DNA from: Mycteria americana
Taxonomy: Eukaryota > Chordata > Aves > Ciconiiformes > Ciconiidae
Assembly: GCF_035582795.1 (NCBI RefSeq)
Contig: NC_134367.1
Span: 4,404,501-4,468,500 of the forward strand
Direction of reading: 5' to 3'
DNA length: 64,000 nt
Part shown: positions 34,463 to 47,809 of the stretch, one piece after another
Layout: each line of letters opens with the position of its first letter
Position numbering within the stretch: position 1 is the stretch's first letter
Translations under genes and position numbers: made by a program
Notes under the pieces: model-generated
What the model saw: only the letters and a program-made list of their open reading frames with translations
Told to the model about the DNA's origin: nothing
Database searches by the model: none

Positions 34463-37400
34463 AAATATTCCTTATTTATGTACATTATTCTGGTGCAATT
34501 TGTAGCCTGGGATTTTAAAATCCTATGTGGGTATAAATGGGAATTTATTGATGATGCTAAAACCTAACTTGAGCAAGATTTGTATTAAATTCAATGACTT
34601 GAATGAACTGGGACTGTTGCAGTAAAGGCTCACTACATTGGCTTTCCAGACCACACACACTGTTCCAAGATTTAGAAAACCCAAACCAGGTAGAACGGCG
34701 AAACATGGATTGGGAAATTATAGCTAAGTTACTAGAAGTTAAGGAGCTGAATGGGACACATACTTGAGTGTAAAAGATTGACAAGAATGGCAATAAAAGT
34801 CTGCAATGAAGGAAGCCAACAGGGTATAAAGGCATCCATTTATAGCCAGTACCTTTCTTTTTGACTATCCAAGAATATTATATTCATTATGAACAGCAGA
34901 TATGCAAACTAAAAGCCAACTGATCATGCTTTTTTGAGCGACTGAGAGTAACCCAATCATCTGAGGCATATCCAGAGCCACATCTGTCCCTGCCTGGCAT
35001 GAGGAAGAGAAGGAGGAAAGAATGGGGCAGCTGTCCTCCAAGGGTCACTGTGATGGGGATTGTTTGCCACTGAGGACGAGATGGGAGGTGATACTCCCGA
35101 AACGGGCTCTCTAATACGCCTGGCATTCAGGCACTCACTCATCTGGGCTCTTTGTCAAGTTTCTTTTTCCACCCTGGATTGCAGGATGAATGCTTTCCTA
35201 GGAGCAGTTGTTACTGGAAGGATGGAGGGTGCTTAGCCTTTCATTTGCCTGTCTACACGCACTTGCACAGGGAGGTGCATTGACGTGACAGCAGTGCAAA
35301 GAAGGGGTGGGTAAATAAAAGTCATCCCATTGACTTAAAAGGGGGGACCACCCCTCCCAGCCTGGGAGCTAAAAGGTGTTGCGGTTTCTCTCCTTAATCC
35401 TTCCACATACTCTGTCTCTCTCCACAGGAAGGATTGGAGCCCAAACCTTTGCACAGTTGGAATTTATCACCTCATTGTTCCCCTACCTACATCAAAAGGC
35501 ACCTTGCATGAGGCAGAAAACTCACGTAGAGCCTTTTCTTGCCTGTCTTGCAAATTTTCTGTGTGACCGTGGGCAACAGTTAGGTTAACAGTTTAGACTT
35601 GGGAGCCAAATTAGTTGTCTGAGGGTATATTTGTGCAGCAGGGCTAATTAGTTTCATCTAAACACTGTCCTAACCACAGCTTCCAGGAAGCTTAAAACTC
35701 AGCAAAGCAAGTTTGCATCTGTCTGCAAAATATTGCCTATGTCTAGCCAGAGACTATATTTAGGCACTTGGGTTTTGGAGGTGTTTCGTACGCCTGGGTT
35801 TTTCAAGCTCCGGTGGGGTTTCGTGAGAGCGTCTCAGAGCTTATTGAGTTTGCTCCATAAACTGTGGTAATGAGCTCTCTGCCTGCGGTCAGTGGGAATA
35901 AGGCCTCCGTGAGCACCTCTGGAACATCCAGTCCTAGTGTGCCGATATTTAATGTCTTGAAAAAGGGAGGCACTAAGGAAAGTACAAAGCTGGAGAAAAT
36001 AAGTGAGTTGCCCAAGGTTATTTGGAAGGGCTGTGTCAGAATCACCAGCAGTCCTGGCAATATGCCTGTTCATCCTACTAGTCTCCTTGTTCAATTTTCT
36101 ACCACTTTTAACTCAATATAAAAAGGTATTCACATTATGGCTCTTTAAGTTATATTTTCTGCTTTATCTGGTCTAATATATGGCGCTTTTAAATTGACAT
36201 CTTGCCTCTGGTTTAGCCTCATCATATTTTATTTAACCAGTCTCATCCTTTGCACCAGAGCAGAGTAACAGTCCTTGAGCAAAGCCTGCTCACCAGTATT
36301 CCCAGATTATGGGTGGGGAAACTGAGGCACAGAGGTGAAATTGTTTGCCTGGGACAAACTGGAGAGCCTGTAGCAATGCCCACACAGGTTCAGCATGGCC
36401 TCCCTTGCCCCTTAGCTTTCCTTTTTTCCCCATGTATTGAATGCAAGTGAAGTTAGAGAATAGTGCAATTTAGGATAACTGTCCCTCGAGAAGCTGGTAG
36501 GATTTTTGCCACTGGCTTGAAAAAGTGGGGAATCTCCCTTGTCTTCTCTCTGCATCTAAGACTGTTTAGCTGGGGATTTTCGGATCACCGCATATCACAA
36601 ACCCTTCCCTAGCTTGGAGCTTTCTCCTGGAGGCTAGGAGGCCTAATGGTGTGCTCTGAGAGCGGATGTGAAGGGTACGGCCTTAGGGAAGAGGACAGTG
36701 CCCTTTTCCTCTAGTTTTTTTGGTTAGTTCCTCCCCATGATGTCCAAGCTTAGGGACCTGGGGGGATGCGCTGAGCTAGGAGGAGGATAAACCCACGCTG
36801 GGGTCTTGACAGCTTCAGTCATGCATTCCCAGTTAAAATAACCGATACTGCTAACAGGCTGGAAATACAAGGAACAGCCACCCATGGAGGGCAAAGACCC
36901 ACAGAGACAGCCCAGGAGTGTGTTGAGAGGGGGCCATCTCTCTCTGTTGACTCCAGAAGGAGCCAGGGTTGACTGTGCTCTTCACTTAGACTCCTCACTT
37001 AAGGGTCTAAGGGTAACGGGGATGAATTTGGACTTATGTGTGTCTGTACCCCTGCTTTCCATCTGTGAAACAGAGAAAGCACTTCATTGTCTAATAAGGA
37101 TTCTGGAGTGACAAATCTATCAAAACCAGCGTGGAGACAACATAGTCTAACAGCTGGCTTTGGTGGACAGGGAGGCACTAGTGGAAACTTGCTGGTGACC
37201 ACTTATTTCAAGGTGAGAATTAAAATCAGAAGGTCACTTCCCCTGGAAGGTGTTAGTCACACTTGGGCACCCTTTGCAGTCAAAGGAGGCTCCTCGGGAG
37301 CAATCTGAGATTGCAGAGCTTCCCAGGAGATGACACTGGCCCTCCAGCCTATGCTGACTGAGATCCTCCAGTCTGTCCCTCCTCAACAGTCCTTGTACCC

Positions 37401-38281
37401 CCTGGGTCACTGGAGGTTTGCCTTGTGAGGTGAGAGATCTGGCCAACAAACACCAACTCTTCCGCCCTTGCGAACCAACCCCTTTTTTTTGAAAATGTTC
37501 CTGAAAATCAAACGCATCCATTGGTTTTGGCTGTCCATAGCTATGAGCATGAACACACGCACTTTGAAGGGATGTTTCAAAGCCACAGCCATGGGTGACA
37601 TCCAGGCAGTGTGGTCTGGTCCCTGGGAACTTGGTAGTGAGTCTGGGGTCCTGTTTGGACCACGAGGGCACCACCTCACCGCCCTTCCCTTTTCCGTCCT
37701 CGGCATCTCTTGCCCTGCCCAGAGTTCCTTACATTCCCTTACGATGCTTTGCACAACCCTGCATGCATGACACTGGCTCTTGCCCGTGCTTTCTAGGCTT
37801 GGCCATAAATACCAGCAATTCCATGCCGCAGGAGATATTGCATTAAAAACGGGTAAATCTCAGACATTACCTTCAGCAAAGAAGCAGTTGGTCTCTTCAT
37901 CCTCCTCTCCTGAGTCCTTTGTCGCTTCATAGCACCCCAGGGGTGTTATCTGGGCTGGCATCTTCAAGCAAGGGGTGTTTTCCTCCTCTTCAAGGTTTCC
38001 CCAAGGAAGCAGGAGCTGGTGTGGTCAGAAATGCTGTCCAGCAAGCAGCCTATGCCTGGGAGTGCCGAAGAGTCTCTCAGCAAAGGCTGAGACTAAAAAA
38101 GCACGTGAAGCAGCTTGTGCTACTGACCCCTCTGTGAGCCTGCGAGTGTGCACGGGGAAGTGGGCATTTCCCCCTCTCCCCCTCTCCTCTATACCACTGC
38201 CTCCTTTTTTTCCTTCTCCCTAGTGACAACCATGCTACATTCCCCTCCCTTCACTCAGTTTTCTACCGTCTGCGCTCATTT

Positions 38282-38322
38282 CTTGCCTTAGCATCTTCTT
38301 ACCTTGCCTTAGCATCTTCTTA
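38282..38322. repeat. 21-bp tandem duplication
   Basis: CTTGCCTTAGCATCTTCTTA occurs twice in direct tandem with a 21-base period (38282-38302 and 38303-38322), with no mismatch over the shared 20 bases. It is a recent local duplication. Confidence 0.88.
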
Positions 38323-38842
38323 TCTCCCTTGCTAGGTTTGTTGCTAAGAGCTTTCCACCAGTATTTCTGTCTCGTCCTGCTCAGGGCAGACCAGCCTTCT
38401 GCAACCCTAGCATCGGGTTGCCCGTTGGCTCTTCACACGCGTTTTCCTTGTCTCTCTTCCCCTCCCTGCCTTGCTTTACCCCTAAGATGCTCGCCTGCCG
38501 TCCCCGCTCGGTCCCTGCCCTGGCAGGCTGTCACGGTCCCTTTTGTATCGCCTAACCCCCGGGCCAGCCCACCCCATTGCCCTGTCCTCCCACCTGCCCG
38601 TGTCCTTTACAGCCTGTGGCCATTCCCGTCCCTCCTGTCCACCTCAATCACCCCGCTGACAGCAGCACGTTGAGTGACACCGCTTCAGCTGTCCCGTGCC
38701 GGGACGGCACGTCTTCATTTTATCCCTTTTTCCGATGTTGCAGCTCGGTCCCATCCAAAAAAAAATCAACAAAGATTTTTGAGTATAGAGGCATTCACGG
38801 CAAGTACATCCGTTTAATATTTTAATAGTCAGAGGGCTGCTG

Positions 38843-38880
38843 CAGGAGGAGGAGGAGGAGGGAGCTGGAGCTGGAGCTGG
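38843..38880. repeat. (GGA)n (GGAGCT)n minisatellite
   Basis: Five to six GGA units run into GGAGCT hexamers (GGAGCTGGAGCTGGAGCTGG). It is a simple purine-rich tract. Confidence 0.85.
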
Positions 38881-40071
38881 TCTGAAATCCTGGTGGGGCT
38901 CTTTGGTTAGCAGAGGTGGTCGGGCAGGACAGGAGGAGCTGGGCTTTTGCAAGCTTTGGGGTCAGACAACAGCGGCTGAGCCCAACCAGCTCCACGGTTC
39001 ACACTGGTACAGCCAGGAATATGGACCATGCCCTGGGTCCTCCCCACCCTGGTGTCTTTAGAAGTATGCCATTAACCATAATTGCCTTTTCTTTTCTTGT
39101 CCATCAGAGCTGTTTGAGAAATAGCATCTCTGGGAGACTGGAAATGAATCCATTTGCATGGGTGGATGTTTGCAGAGAGGTTTTGACCAAATTCCTCCCT
39201 GGCAGATGATATTAATGGGGTGTCTGAGTGCCTCAGAGTGCCTCTCAGGTCCTCATCTCACCCTGGGAGAGGGAAGCAGTATTGAAATTTTGCTTTACGG
39301 CTGGGAAACCGAGGCACAGGATGACATGCCCAAGTTCTTGGAAGGAGTTTATGGCACAGGAAGTACTTAAAAAATCACACCCTCTATGCTACATCTAAAC
39401 CACTAAATTTAATATGACCGGCAGAGTTCCCTGGCCCTGATGCCAAGTGGCCCACATCGGTATTCTTAAGGCCTTTTAACCTCCAAAACCGGGTTGCTAC
39501 ATCCAGCTGCCTGTCAGGATGTGTCTTAACTCCTGAACTGTGCCTGGAAAATGCTAGGAGAGAGTAGTTGTCTCAGCCAAAACCATGCTGAGGATGTTCC
39601 TGCAGTGAGGACGATCGAGTTCCTGCACCCAGCAGCGTTGCCTGGTCCTGTTTCATTTACGTTAGGGCATTGCTCTTTCAGACAGTCTTACTACAAGCTC
39701 TTTTTCACCATAGAGCCTGTTCCCTGGTGAGCATCCTACCCCATCCTACTACTTCTTTTATCCTAGGTGAGTGTTCAAACCTCTGGAAGTGACTGCAGGG
39801 TTATACGGTCACTCTGCTTTTAACATGAAAAAATTTCCCCACTAAAAAAGCTGAATGCACTTCAAAAGTATTTTTGCCTCACAGAAGAAAAATGACACTA
39901 AACAACGACGCTTTGTCAGAAAATGGGGAAAAAATTGATATATACTTTTAAAAGGTATTTTGGTTTAGGTCTTGTAGGAGTCTGGTAAGGAGCAGAGTGA
40001 CAGGTTTACTTTTCAGTTTGCTTCTTTAACTCTGAGAAAGTTGAGGATGTTTCCAGATTCCAACGTAAGGC

Positions 40072-40108
40072 AAAAAATAAAAAAAAAAAAAAGAAAAAGG
40101 GGAAAAAA
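40072..40108. repeat. A-rich tract
   Basis: AAAAAATAA is followed by about 14 A bases and AAAAAGGGGAAAAAAG. It is low complexity with no parent element visible. Confidence 0.75.
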
Positions 40109-40824
40109 GTGTGAAACCAAGATAAGTCCCTTAGGGAGATGCATTGTACTGGTCCTATCATATCTGGTACAGCGCTGGTCCCTTGCTCCGTGGTAAATAA
40201 CAATAATATTAATTAAAAACAAAGGACATAACATGTTTTTTGCTGAGTTCACAATCATGTATACCTATGCAATGTGACAAAAATAAGTTTTTGGTTAAAC
40301 ATTTTTCTAGTGCTCACAATTTTTTGGATAGTAGGGAAAAAATGCTTAGTCAGCACTGTGAAAGGTAATAGACTGGGAAGGAGCATACCCCCCTCCAAGC
40401 AATATGAATAAATTACTTAAAACCCCAAAGCTTCTGCCATTCAGTGCAATATGTTCCTGGTGTTGCTTGTCCGTGATACTACGTGACTTGTACTCAGGGT
40501 GCTTCCCTATGGGCATTTGCTCCTCTGAAGCAGAGTTCAAGCCTGGGAGGGTACAGCGCACAGGGGGGGCTGTATACCCCCCCCAGCACAGCTTTCATAG
40601 CTGACGTGCTTTGCAGAACAGGTGGGTGCCCCCTGCGGCGAGAGCCAGGGGGACGAGGGTGCTGCACACGCGGATGTCACCCTCTGCCTCGGAGACTCTG
40701 CAAAAGCCGTTTGTGGTCAATGGGGGCAGAAGTGGAATGAAAAGAAATGGGACAACAAATCTGAGCACTTCATCTTTGCAGCGTAGCCGAGCCCCCAGCG
40801 TTGGCTTTCACACGGACTCAGCAT

Positions 40825-41398
40825 CCTGGGCTGCATCACCCGCAGCGTGGCCAGCAGGTCGAGGGAGGGGATTCCACTCTGGTGAGACCCCCCCTGCAGC
40901 ACTGCGTCCAGCTCGGGGGTCCTCAGCACAGGAAAGACATGGACCTGCTGGAGCGGGTCCAGAGGAGGCCACGAAGATGATCAGAGGGATGGAACACCTC
41001 CCCTCTGAAGAAAAGGTGAGAGAGCTGGGGTTGTTCAGCCTGGAGAAGAGAAGGCTCTGGGGAGACCTTACTGCAGCCTTCCAGTACTTATAAGAAAGAT
41101 GGGGACAAACTTTTCAATAGTGCCTGTAGCGACAAGACAAGGGGTAATGGTTTTAAACTAAAAGAGGGTAGATTAAGACTTGATATAAGGAAGACATTTT
41201 TTATGATGAGGGTGGTGAAACATTGGGACAGGTTGCCCAGATATGCCCCATCCCTGGAAACATTCAAGGTCAGGTTGGACGGGGCTCTGAGCAACCTGCT
41301 GTGGTTGAAGATGTCCCTGCTCATGGCAGGGGGGTTGGACTAGATGGCTTTTAAAGGTCCCTTCCCACCCAAACCATTCTATGATTCTATGATTCTAA
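40825..41398 (+). mobile_element. CR1 LINE, second subfamily, 5'-truncated
   Basis: It carries GCATCCTGGGCTGCATCACC, GTGGCCAGCAGGTCGAGGGA, GTCCTCAGCACAGGAAAGAC, GGAGCGGGTCCAGAGGAGG and GGTTGTTCAGCCTGGAGAAG, and ends GGTTGGACTAGATGGC then CCATTCTATGATTCTATGAT. It shares its 3' end with the 23.6 kb copy. Frameshifts break the reverse transcriptase frame, so it is dead. Confidence 0.92.
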
Positions 41399-42244
41399 GA
41401 TCTTTCCATTCAACTGTTTGAAACATAGCTGTACTGGTGTTAGTGCTATGATATAGACAACTTTCTCCTGGGAAGCACAGCTGGAAAAGCATGATGGTCT
41501 TACCAGGGAGCTGGAGACAGTGTGGCTCTGCCCTCCCTTTCTCTGAAAGCTGTAGCTGAATCAGGTTGATGGGAGCATGAGTGCAAGACCACCATGGAAA
41601 GGAAGGAAAAGGGAAAACAAGAAATCTCGTGCACGCCAGCAATATGAGGTTGAAGAGAGGAGGACATGACAGGCAGAGAAGACCCTCATGCCTCAGTTTA
41701 CCCTCCTGCAAAAGAGGGAGAATGATAGTGTTGACTTTCCATTGCCTGCTTGTAGTTTGTCCAGGTTCTGCATTAATCTTGCCATGGAAAGATTCCGTTT
41801 GGGCGGCTGGGGGCTGACGCTATCCTGTAACACCCTGGGTAGATGCCTGGCAGATTTTGGACACGGCTGATGAGAGCGGGGTTTGGTGTCGCTGGAGCGT
41901 GCCGGTGCTCGGAGGCAGTGCTGGGTTTCGTGAGGATGCGGGGATGGGAGCTGGGCATGAGCTGGGCATCTGACTTCTGCTGCGGCCACATGGAAGCTGT
42001 AAAAAGTGGACATTTTCTATTTAGAGCTACTGATACACCTTGTAGCGATATCAAGAGCAGCGGTTTAGCTCAGAGACCTCACATGGTCCCATGCGGTCAA
42101 GAGATTAACCCTGGCTGGCCTGAATTTCCTATAAGGTTATCAGCCCATTCCTTATGGAAAGAAAGAGTGACTGTCCCTCTAAACCCCCCACCTTGGTCCC
42201 TTGCACACACTTGCGAGCTGAAACTTTCGGTGCAAAATCTATGG

Positions 42245-42327
42245 TCTTCTTTTTTTTTCTTTTTTTTGTTAAAATCCCATTTGTTTAAAAGAAAAAAGTT
42301 GAATGCACTAATTTTTTTTTTTTTTGA
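42245..42327. repeat. T-rich low-complexity tracts
   Basis: Two T runs (about 42249-42268 and 42311-42325) flank AAAATCCCATTTG and an A-rich stretch. They are simple sequence. Confidence 0.75.
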
Positions 42328-44089
42328 GTCCTAGGTAATAACCTATAGGGCATAAACTACCCAAGCTACATTCACTTCATTTTTATTTTATTTTTATTCA
42401 ACACTTAAAGATTCCTTGGAATCTGGATAAAACCAGTCCTCCACAGTGCTCCATGGTGATTACCATTCATGAAATAATTGATAAAATGGATAACTATAAA
42501 CTTGCCAGGCAACTGTTTCTCCTGTCGCATTTGAACAACTGTAACATTAACCACGAAGAGACTAATTTCTGTGTAAGGTGACTGGCCTCAGCTGGAACAA
42601 GAAAAGCATAACCATCACTATAGAAAGGTATTTTTTATAATTAACGCAAAAGAGCCACCGAAATCTTCTCTATGGGGATTGCACCTAATTGTTTCTTTAA
42701 TGGCCAAACACCTCTTCTCTAGAGTTCTCAGTGGGTAGTTGTCTCATACGTCCTTCCAGTGTAGGACGTTTATTCAGTAATAGATGGTTGACAGTGCAAA
42801 TATGATCTGTGAAAGGGTTTTTAAATATTGGAGTTTTTCACAAGCGTTCAGATGGAGGACTTGGGGTGGGAAGGCAAGTACAGACTACGTGAGACGAAAA
42901 GTCGTAGTGATGTCAACTTCTGCTGTGGCAGGTAACTGAACAGATGCTCAGATCCAGAGTGAAAATGTTCTGCGATGTGGCTGTGTTTGATCTGATAAGC
43001 TGAGCAGAGTCACACGGGGCTTTCTCCTGAACGGGACACCCCTCAGGGGACAGCACCCAGAGGCTGGATGAGGGGACTGGGGAGGGGGCTCAGCCTCATC
43101 CTATCTGTGCTGATGGCGGACATCTAAAACCTGCGTCTCCTGGCAATTTTGTATGGTAGTTCTGGTATTCCTGGCTGATGCTAATAGGGTAATTTTGCTT
43201 TGCCACTTTGTTTTCTTTGACATTGTAACCCTGTAATAATACCTCCTATCACCTTATAGCTTGGCTGGCTGGAGGAAAGCAACAGTGGTGGTTTTCTTCA
43301 TGAGTAGTGAAAAACTTGGGTTTTTTTCCATCTTGGCTTCACTAGCAACTGTTATTCTTCAGAATCCCTTCATTGAGGGTCCTGTTAGTGTGAGAGTAAT
43401 ACAGATGTCATTTATTTTGCACAGTATTCTGTAGGTTTACTGACCTAAGTAGCACGTGCTCCAGATACTGCTTTGTAACTGTGCGCTGCAGTGTACCAAG
43501 AGCTATGGACTTTTCTCATTTTCATCGTTGGTATGAAGTCCCTGTTAGAGTGAAGTAGGGAGGAATTCTATTCAGACACGTAAGACTCATCTTTTCTGGG
43601 TTTGCTTCAATGGTGGTGAAGAGATTGATTTTTGTTTCTGTATGTTCCCCAGAAGGATGCGAAGAGGATGGAGGGGAACAGATCATCTGCCCTTCTGGCT
43701 GTGCCTTCATTCACACTGCCTGGGTAAAAGTGGCTAGGAACAAGGAAAGTTGTGGTGCCTCACACCTGCTTGCATATTTGCGGGGGTGGAAAAGAGCAGA
43801 TGTCCAGAGCTGCCAATTCTGAGAGTCCTGCAGGAATGCAATGCCTGTGACAGCTGATTGAGCTGGAGAGGGTTTGGGTGGGGGAGCACGCCTGCACGCT
43901 GCCTGGGAGAGTAGGTGATGGGGAAGGGAGGTGGAAAGTTGGCGTATACACCAGAATGAAAAAGACTGTTTGAACCTGCAATGCTTATGGCCTGGATGCA
44001 GAAATTAAGTCCTCTCCCCTTGGGAGACACCCAGTCTTAGAGTCTCTGCTTGGTTTTGAGTGTGCTTTCTGGGTTAGTCGATGGGAAGA

Positions 44090-44548
44090 TCAGGCTGCTG
44101 ACCCCTTCAGACTTGGCCTGATACAGCGACTGCCAACAGATATCATCAGTCCAATTCCAGCAATCAGAGCTTCAACTCCAACAGTCCCTTGCACCATTAC
44201 TAAGGGACAGCAAGCATGGGAGGAGAAAATAATCTCCAGAAAAAGGCCAAGAAGTAGCCTGGTTCGCACCCAATATTCAACGAATCTCCTAACGAAGCCT
44301 CCTGAACCTTCGCATTTCCTGAACTGGCTGTTGTTGTGTTTGGTTTGGCAACTTGTTTGGTTTGAAAGCATCTGAGTAGGACTCCACTGAGTGGGTTTGA
44401 ACACAGCAAAGACTACAGAGGCCCCAGCTCCTCCCAGCAATGCCAGTAACTCATGTGGCAAGTGCTCCTTGTTTCCTGTATTAGGCGTTCCCCAGTCTAA
44501 GGGATCTGAAGTACTATTCCCTGTTTCATCAGGTTGATGTTCCATCAT
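44090..44548 (-). other. unassigned 152-codon open frame
   Basis: An uninterrupted ATG-to-stop frame on the minus strand, one of the longest outside repeats. It has a hydrophilic start (MMEHQPDETGNSTSDP), a hydrophobic segment LLALLGGAGASVVFAVF, a polar middle with an NNS glycosylation sequon, and a second long hydrophobic part from LLLGLFLEIIFSS to EALIAGIGLMISVG. I do not recognise the family. No flanking splice sites, poly-A tail or target duplication were identified. It could be a chance frame, an exon of an unknown gene or a decayed retrocopy. Chance is the likeliest explanation. Confidence 0.2.
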
Positions 44549-45989
44549 GATGCCTTTTGGCCCACTTAGTTCTTGTGAAATCAAGGTTCAGATGTATGAA
44601 GACTACAATGAATTACACACCCAGCATAGTGCTGTCCAGCTGTGGGCACAGATGTGGTAAAGGAACTTGATAAAATTAATAATAATGTAGAGCACAACAA
44701 AGATGTTATCTGCTTTTGGTGTTGGACTAATGAAAGGAAAATGGCTAATGAGTCATTTATTACCTTCACAGACTCATTATCTGAGGATCCAAGATGTTAT
44801 TAATCTCATAGTATTCCTGCTGTTGTCCTTACTGATAGATAAGCCCGAAGACCTTAAGTGAATTACCCAGGGTCCCCTGTAAGTCTGGGACAGAGCTGGC
44901 AAGTGAACTTGGGCTCCAGGTAGATCTAACTTTTAGGACATCCAGTCTCAATTATGGAGTTGCCACTTTAGATCTCCAGATGCTTTCTGAACGCTAGGAA
45001 GAGATGAGAGAGATTTCTGAAGCCATCCAGTAGTAAAGATGGGTCTGGTAAGACTGCTGGGAAGGCAACGGTCTTCATTTCTTTGCTCCTCTTACCTGAT
45101 GAAGGTCAGGAGCACCAAGGAGGCTGCCCTGATGCATGGCCAAGGACTCACTGCAGCAGCAGGACTGCTTTTTCTAGCCATTGCCCAAGCCAGAAAGCCT
45201 TTGTCCCACTGACCTGCTGTGTTGGATAGCTTGTGACTATCTTAATTTATTTGCATTAGAATAGGAACAGTGGATTCCTGCTGCCTTCTCCTCTGTGCAG
45301 GGATGTCTTTCCATGCAGGACAGCTCTGTCTGCCTTCAAGGCAGGAAAAAGGATCCCGGAGGAGCATTGTTGAGTTCTGGCATGTATTTAGATGGGATAA
45401 AAAAAGTGATGCCTTGGGGTAGTGTTTCAATCTCATCCCACTGGTGTTTTTACAATTAAGCAGATTACAGAGGATCTCATCAAGGCCCAATCCTGTGTAA
45501 GGCTTTTGGAAAATAGCCCACAGACAGGCAGGCACACGCACTGGTTGCATCAACCTGTGCACCTTTGTCTTCCCGAAGTCAGGGTGTGAAATTTACTGCC
45601 CCTGACTGCCAGAGGATGGAAAAATCCTTCCTGCACGTTCCAGGTAATTTCAGGGCTTCATCCAGCACTCAGAAGAGTTTATCTATCTCATCCTTTTCTC
45701 CCCTCCCCGTCTTTGCATCTACGAAGAGCAAGCAGCCAGGGTTCCCCGGGAGCCCCTTGGGATTGCAGCATGGCTGAGCAGATTCCGAAGCCCAAAACCC
45801 CAACATGCAGTCCCTTGGGGCAGTCAATTACCAAATTAGCACCCTGTAGCAAGAACATGTCTTGAGAGCTAATTGAGCCGGATTTATGGGCATGGAGTTT
45901 AAATGAGGGTAGCGCCAAACTTTGTGCGACTTAAATAAATAGAGTCCCCACCGTCAGGCCAGTGATTTGGAGCTCTTGCAGACGCCCTT

Positions 45990-46150
45990 TGCTGTACCTC
46001 CACCCGGGAGCTGGAGGCATCGTCCCCGGTCCCCAGCTGTTGCCCTTGAGGTTTACACAGCTGCCGCGGGGAGCGGGGGAGCGAGGGGTGGGGGGCTCAG
46101 CCTCGCAAGCGCCTTGGTCCCGCAGCGGGGTCAGAGGTGGACGCGTTTGG
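45990..46150. other. CpG-dense GC-rich patch
   Basis: By eye roughly 13 CpG dinucleotides lie in about 150 bases at high GC content (for example GCTGCCGCGGGGAGCGGGGG). It resembles a short CpG island between mir-206 and PKHD1. No exon or transcript can be assigned. Confidence 0.4.
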
Positions 46151-47786
46151 GCTAAAAGAGGAACAGGTGGGTAAAGGGCTGACAGCAGGAACACTGGCAC
46201 TTTTATTTTTAATGGCCCTTCCCCCTGTACACGCACACACGGCGCTGGAAACGGCAAGACACGACTGTCTGAAATGCATCTGACTGGACTGAGTGAGCCT
46301 CCCTCCCTAAAAATAAGGGGATCGCCTTGCTTTTGGGGGTTGAATAGTCATTGAATTTGCATTTTAACCCCTGCAAAACTTCTAAATTAAAGCATTAACA
46401 CATGCACTTAAGCGAGCAGGCTGTGATCAAGGCTTCCTTCCTCATCCCATCTGTGTGCTTTTGTCCTCTCTTTTTCTATTTTTTGCTTCTTTGTCGGGTC
46501 GATGGGTCTGTGCAGCAGCAGGCACAAGGATATCTTGATCAGAGGTGTGTGAATAACCAGTTATTCAGGTGTCTGGCAGTACTGAAAAGCTGGGGGAAAA
46601 AAAAAAAATCTTGCTGTGGTTTAACTAAAGTATTTTTTTAAAGACTGGGTAGGAAATGGTTTCTTGCTGGATTCAGCATCTTATGAACTCTATGAACATA
46701 AGGAGAAAACCAGAAGGAAATGTGAAAGGAATTGTTTTGAGTGGGAAAGCAAATTAAGAATCCTAGCACTAATAATAGCAGGTGTGCTGGGCAATGACCA
46801 GCCCATCAGGGGGTCAGACCTGAACCCTGAAACATTACTGACACCTTCATTTAAGAGAAGAGCAACATGCAGTTACCAAATCTATCCCGTAGTTCTACCA
46901 ATGGTCAAGATACCACTGCCAACAGTCAAGGCATTTTTTTCTTTAGTGTCTCATCCACATGGGCATGTTATTGTCCCAGCCTAGTGGGACTGAATCTTTC
47001 CCTTTGTTTTCAGGGACCTGTATTTCTGCCTGAAGATGGTTATGGCCAAGCTGATACATAAGCAGAGCTCGCTGTGTGTGCAAGCACCTGAAATACTTGA
47101 GAAAAAGGCTTTGCTCTTGCTGGATGGAGTATAAAACTGTTTGTTCACAGTGTAACTGCTGTTGTTGAGCTAATGTGGGGTCTCTGCAGTGGAAATACTG
47201 CTTCTACCTGCTGGTATTAGGGCAGGCAATCAGTGTGTCCGTAAAAACCAAGGTTAATCAAGCCTATAGTGAAACCTATTCTTTGACCTTGGCAATGCAG
47301 AGCAGACTTAAAGGTATTAAGGTACCTGCATTGCTTTCTCACGGTGTAACAAATTCGTTGCTCATCCATCCGTGTGACTTCCATGAGTTTGTGGTTTTTA
47401 TTCCTGAGAGAAGGACAATATCCCTGAGACGCAGCTCACTGACCAGTACGTAAACGTGAGTCCACCTTAGCGGGAGTCCATCTGGGATTTTGTTGTGTGT
47501 GACGTCAGATTAATAGATTTAGGACTGAGAGAGGCCATTAATGCTCTGCTTGAACCCGCTGTGTGATGACAGGCTGTGGAGCTTCATGCAAGGTGAATGA
47601 ATGAGACCAAATCCTGCCCCAAAGATTTGACGACAGAAAAAGATCTCATTTTCTGTTAAGTGGCTGGCTTTACACATATCCTTGCACAACTGGGATCATT
47701 GTAAGTTGTCCTTTTTTCTTTTATTTTTTTCTTATTTTTTTTTAAATCAGGGCCGTGGCAGGTCTTACATAGAAGCCAATGTGTGC

Positions 47787-47809
47787 AAAAAAAAAAAAAA
47801 AAAAAAAAA
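47787..47809. repeat. poly-A run of 23
   Basis: A pure 23-base A run lies downstream of a T-rich stretch (about 47709-47746). A retroposed tail is possible, but the 5' flank shows no recognisable transcript. Confidence 0.8.

Larger units (their letters stand above)
34463..40824. other. intergenic DNA
   Basis: About 6.4 kb without a recognised gene. The 38.1-38.7 kb portion is C/T-rich on the plus strand, giving long overlapping frames without domains. Tandem and simple repeats at 38.3, 38.85 and 40.08 kb are listed separately. Confidence 0.55.
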
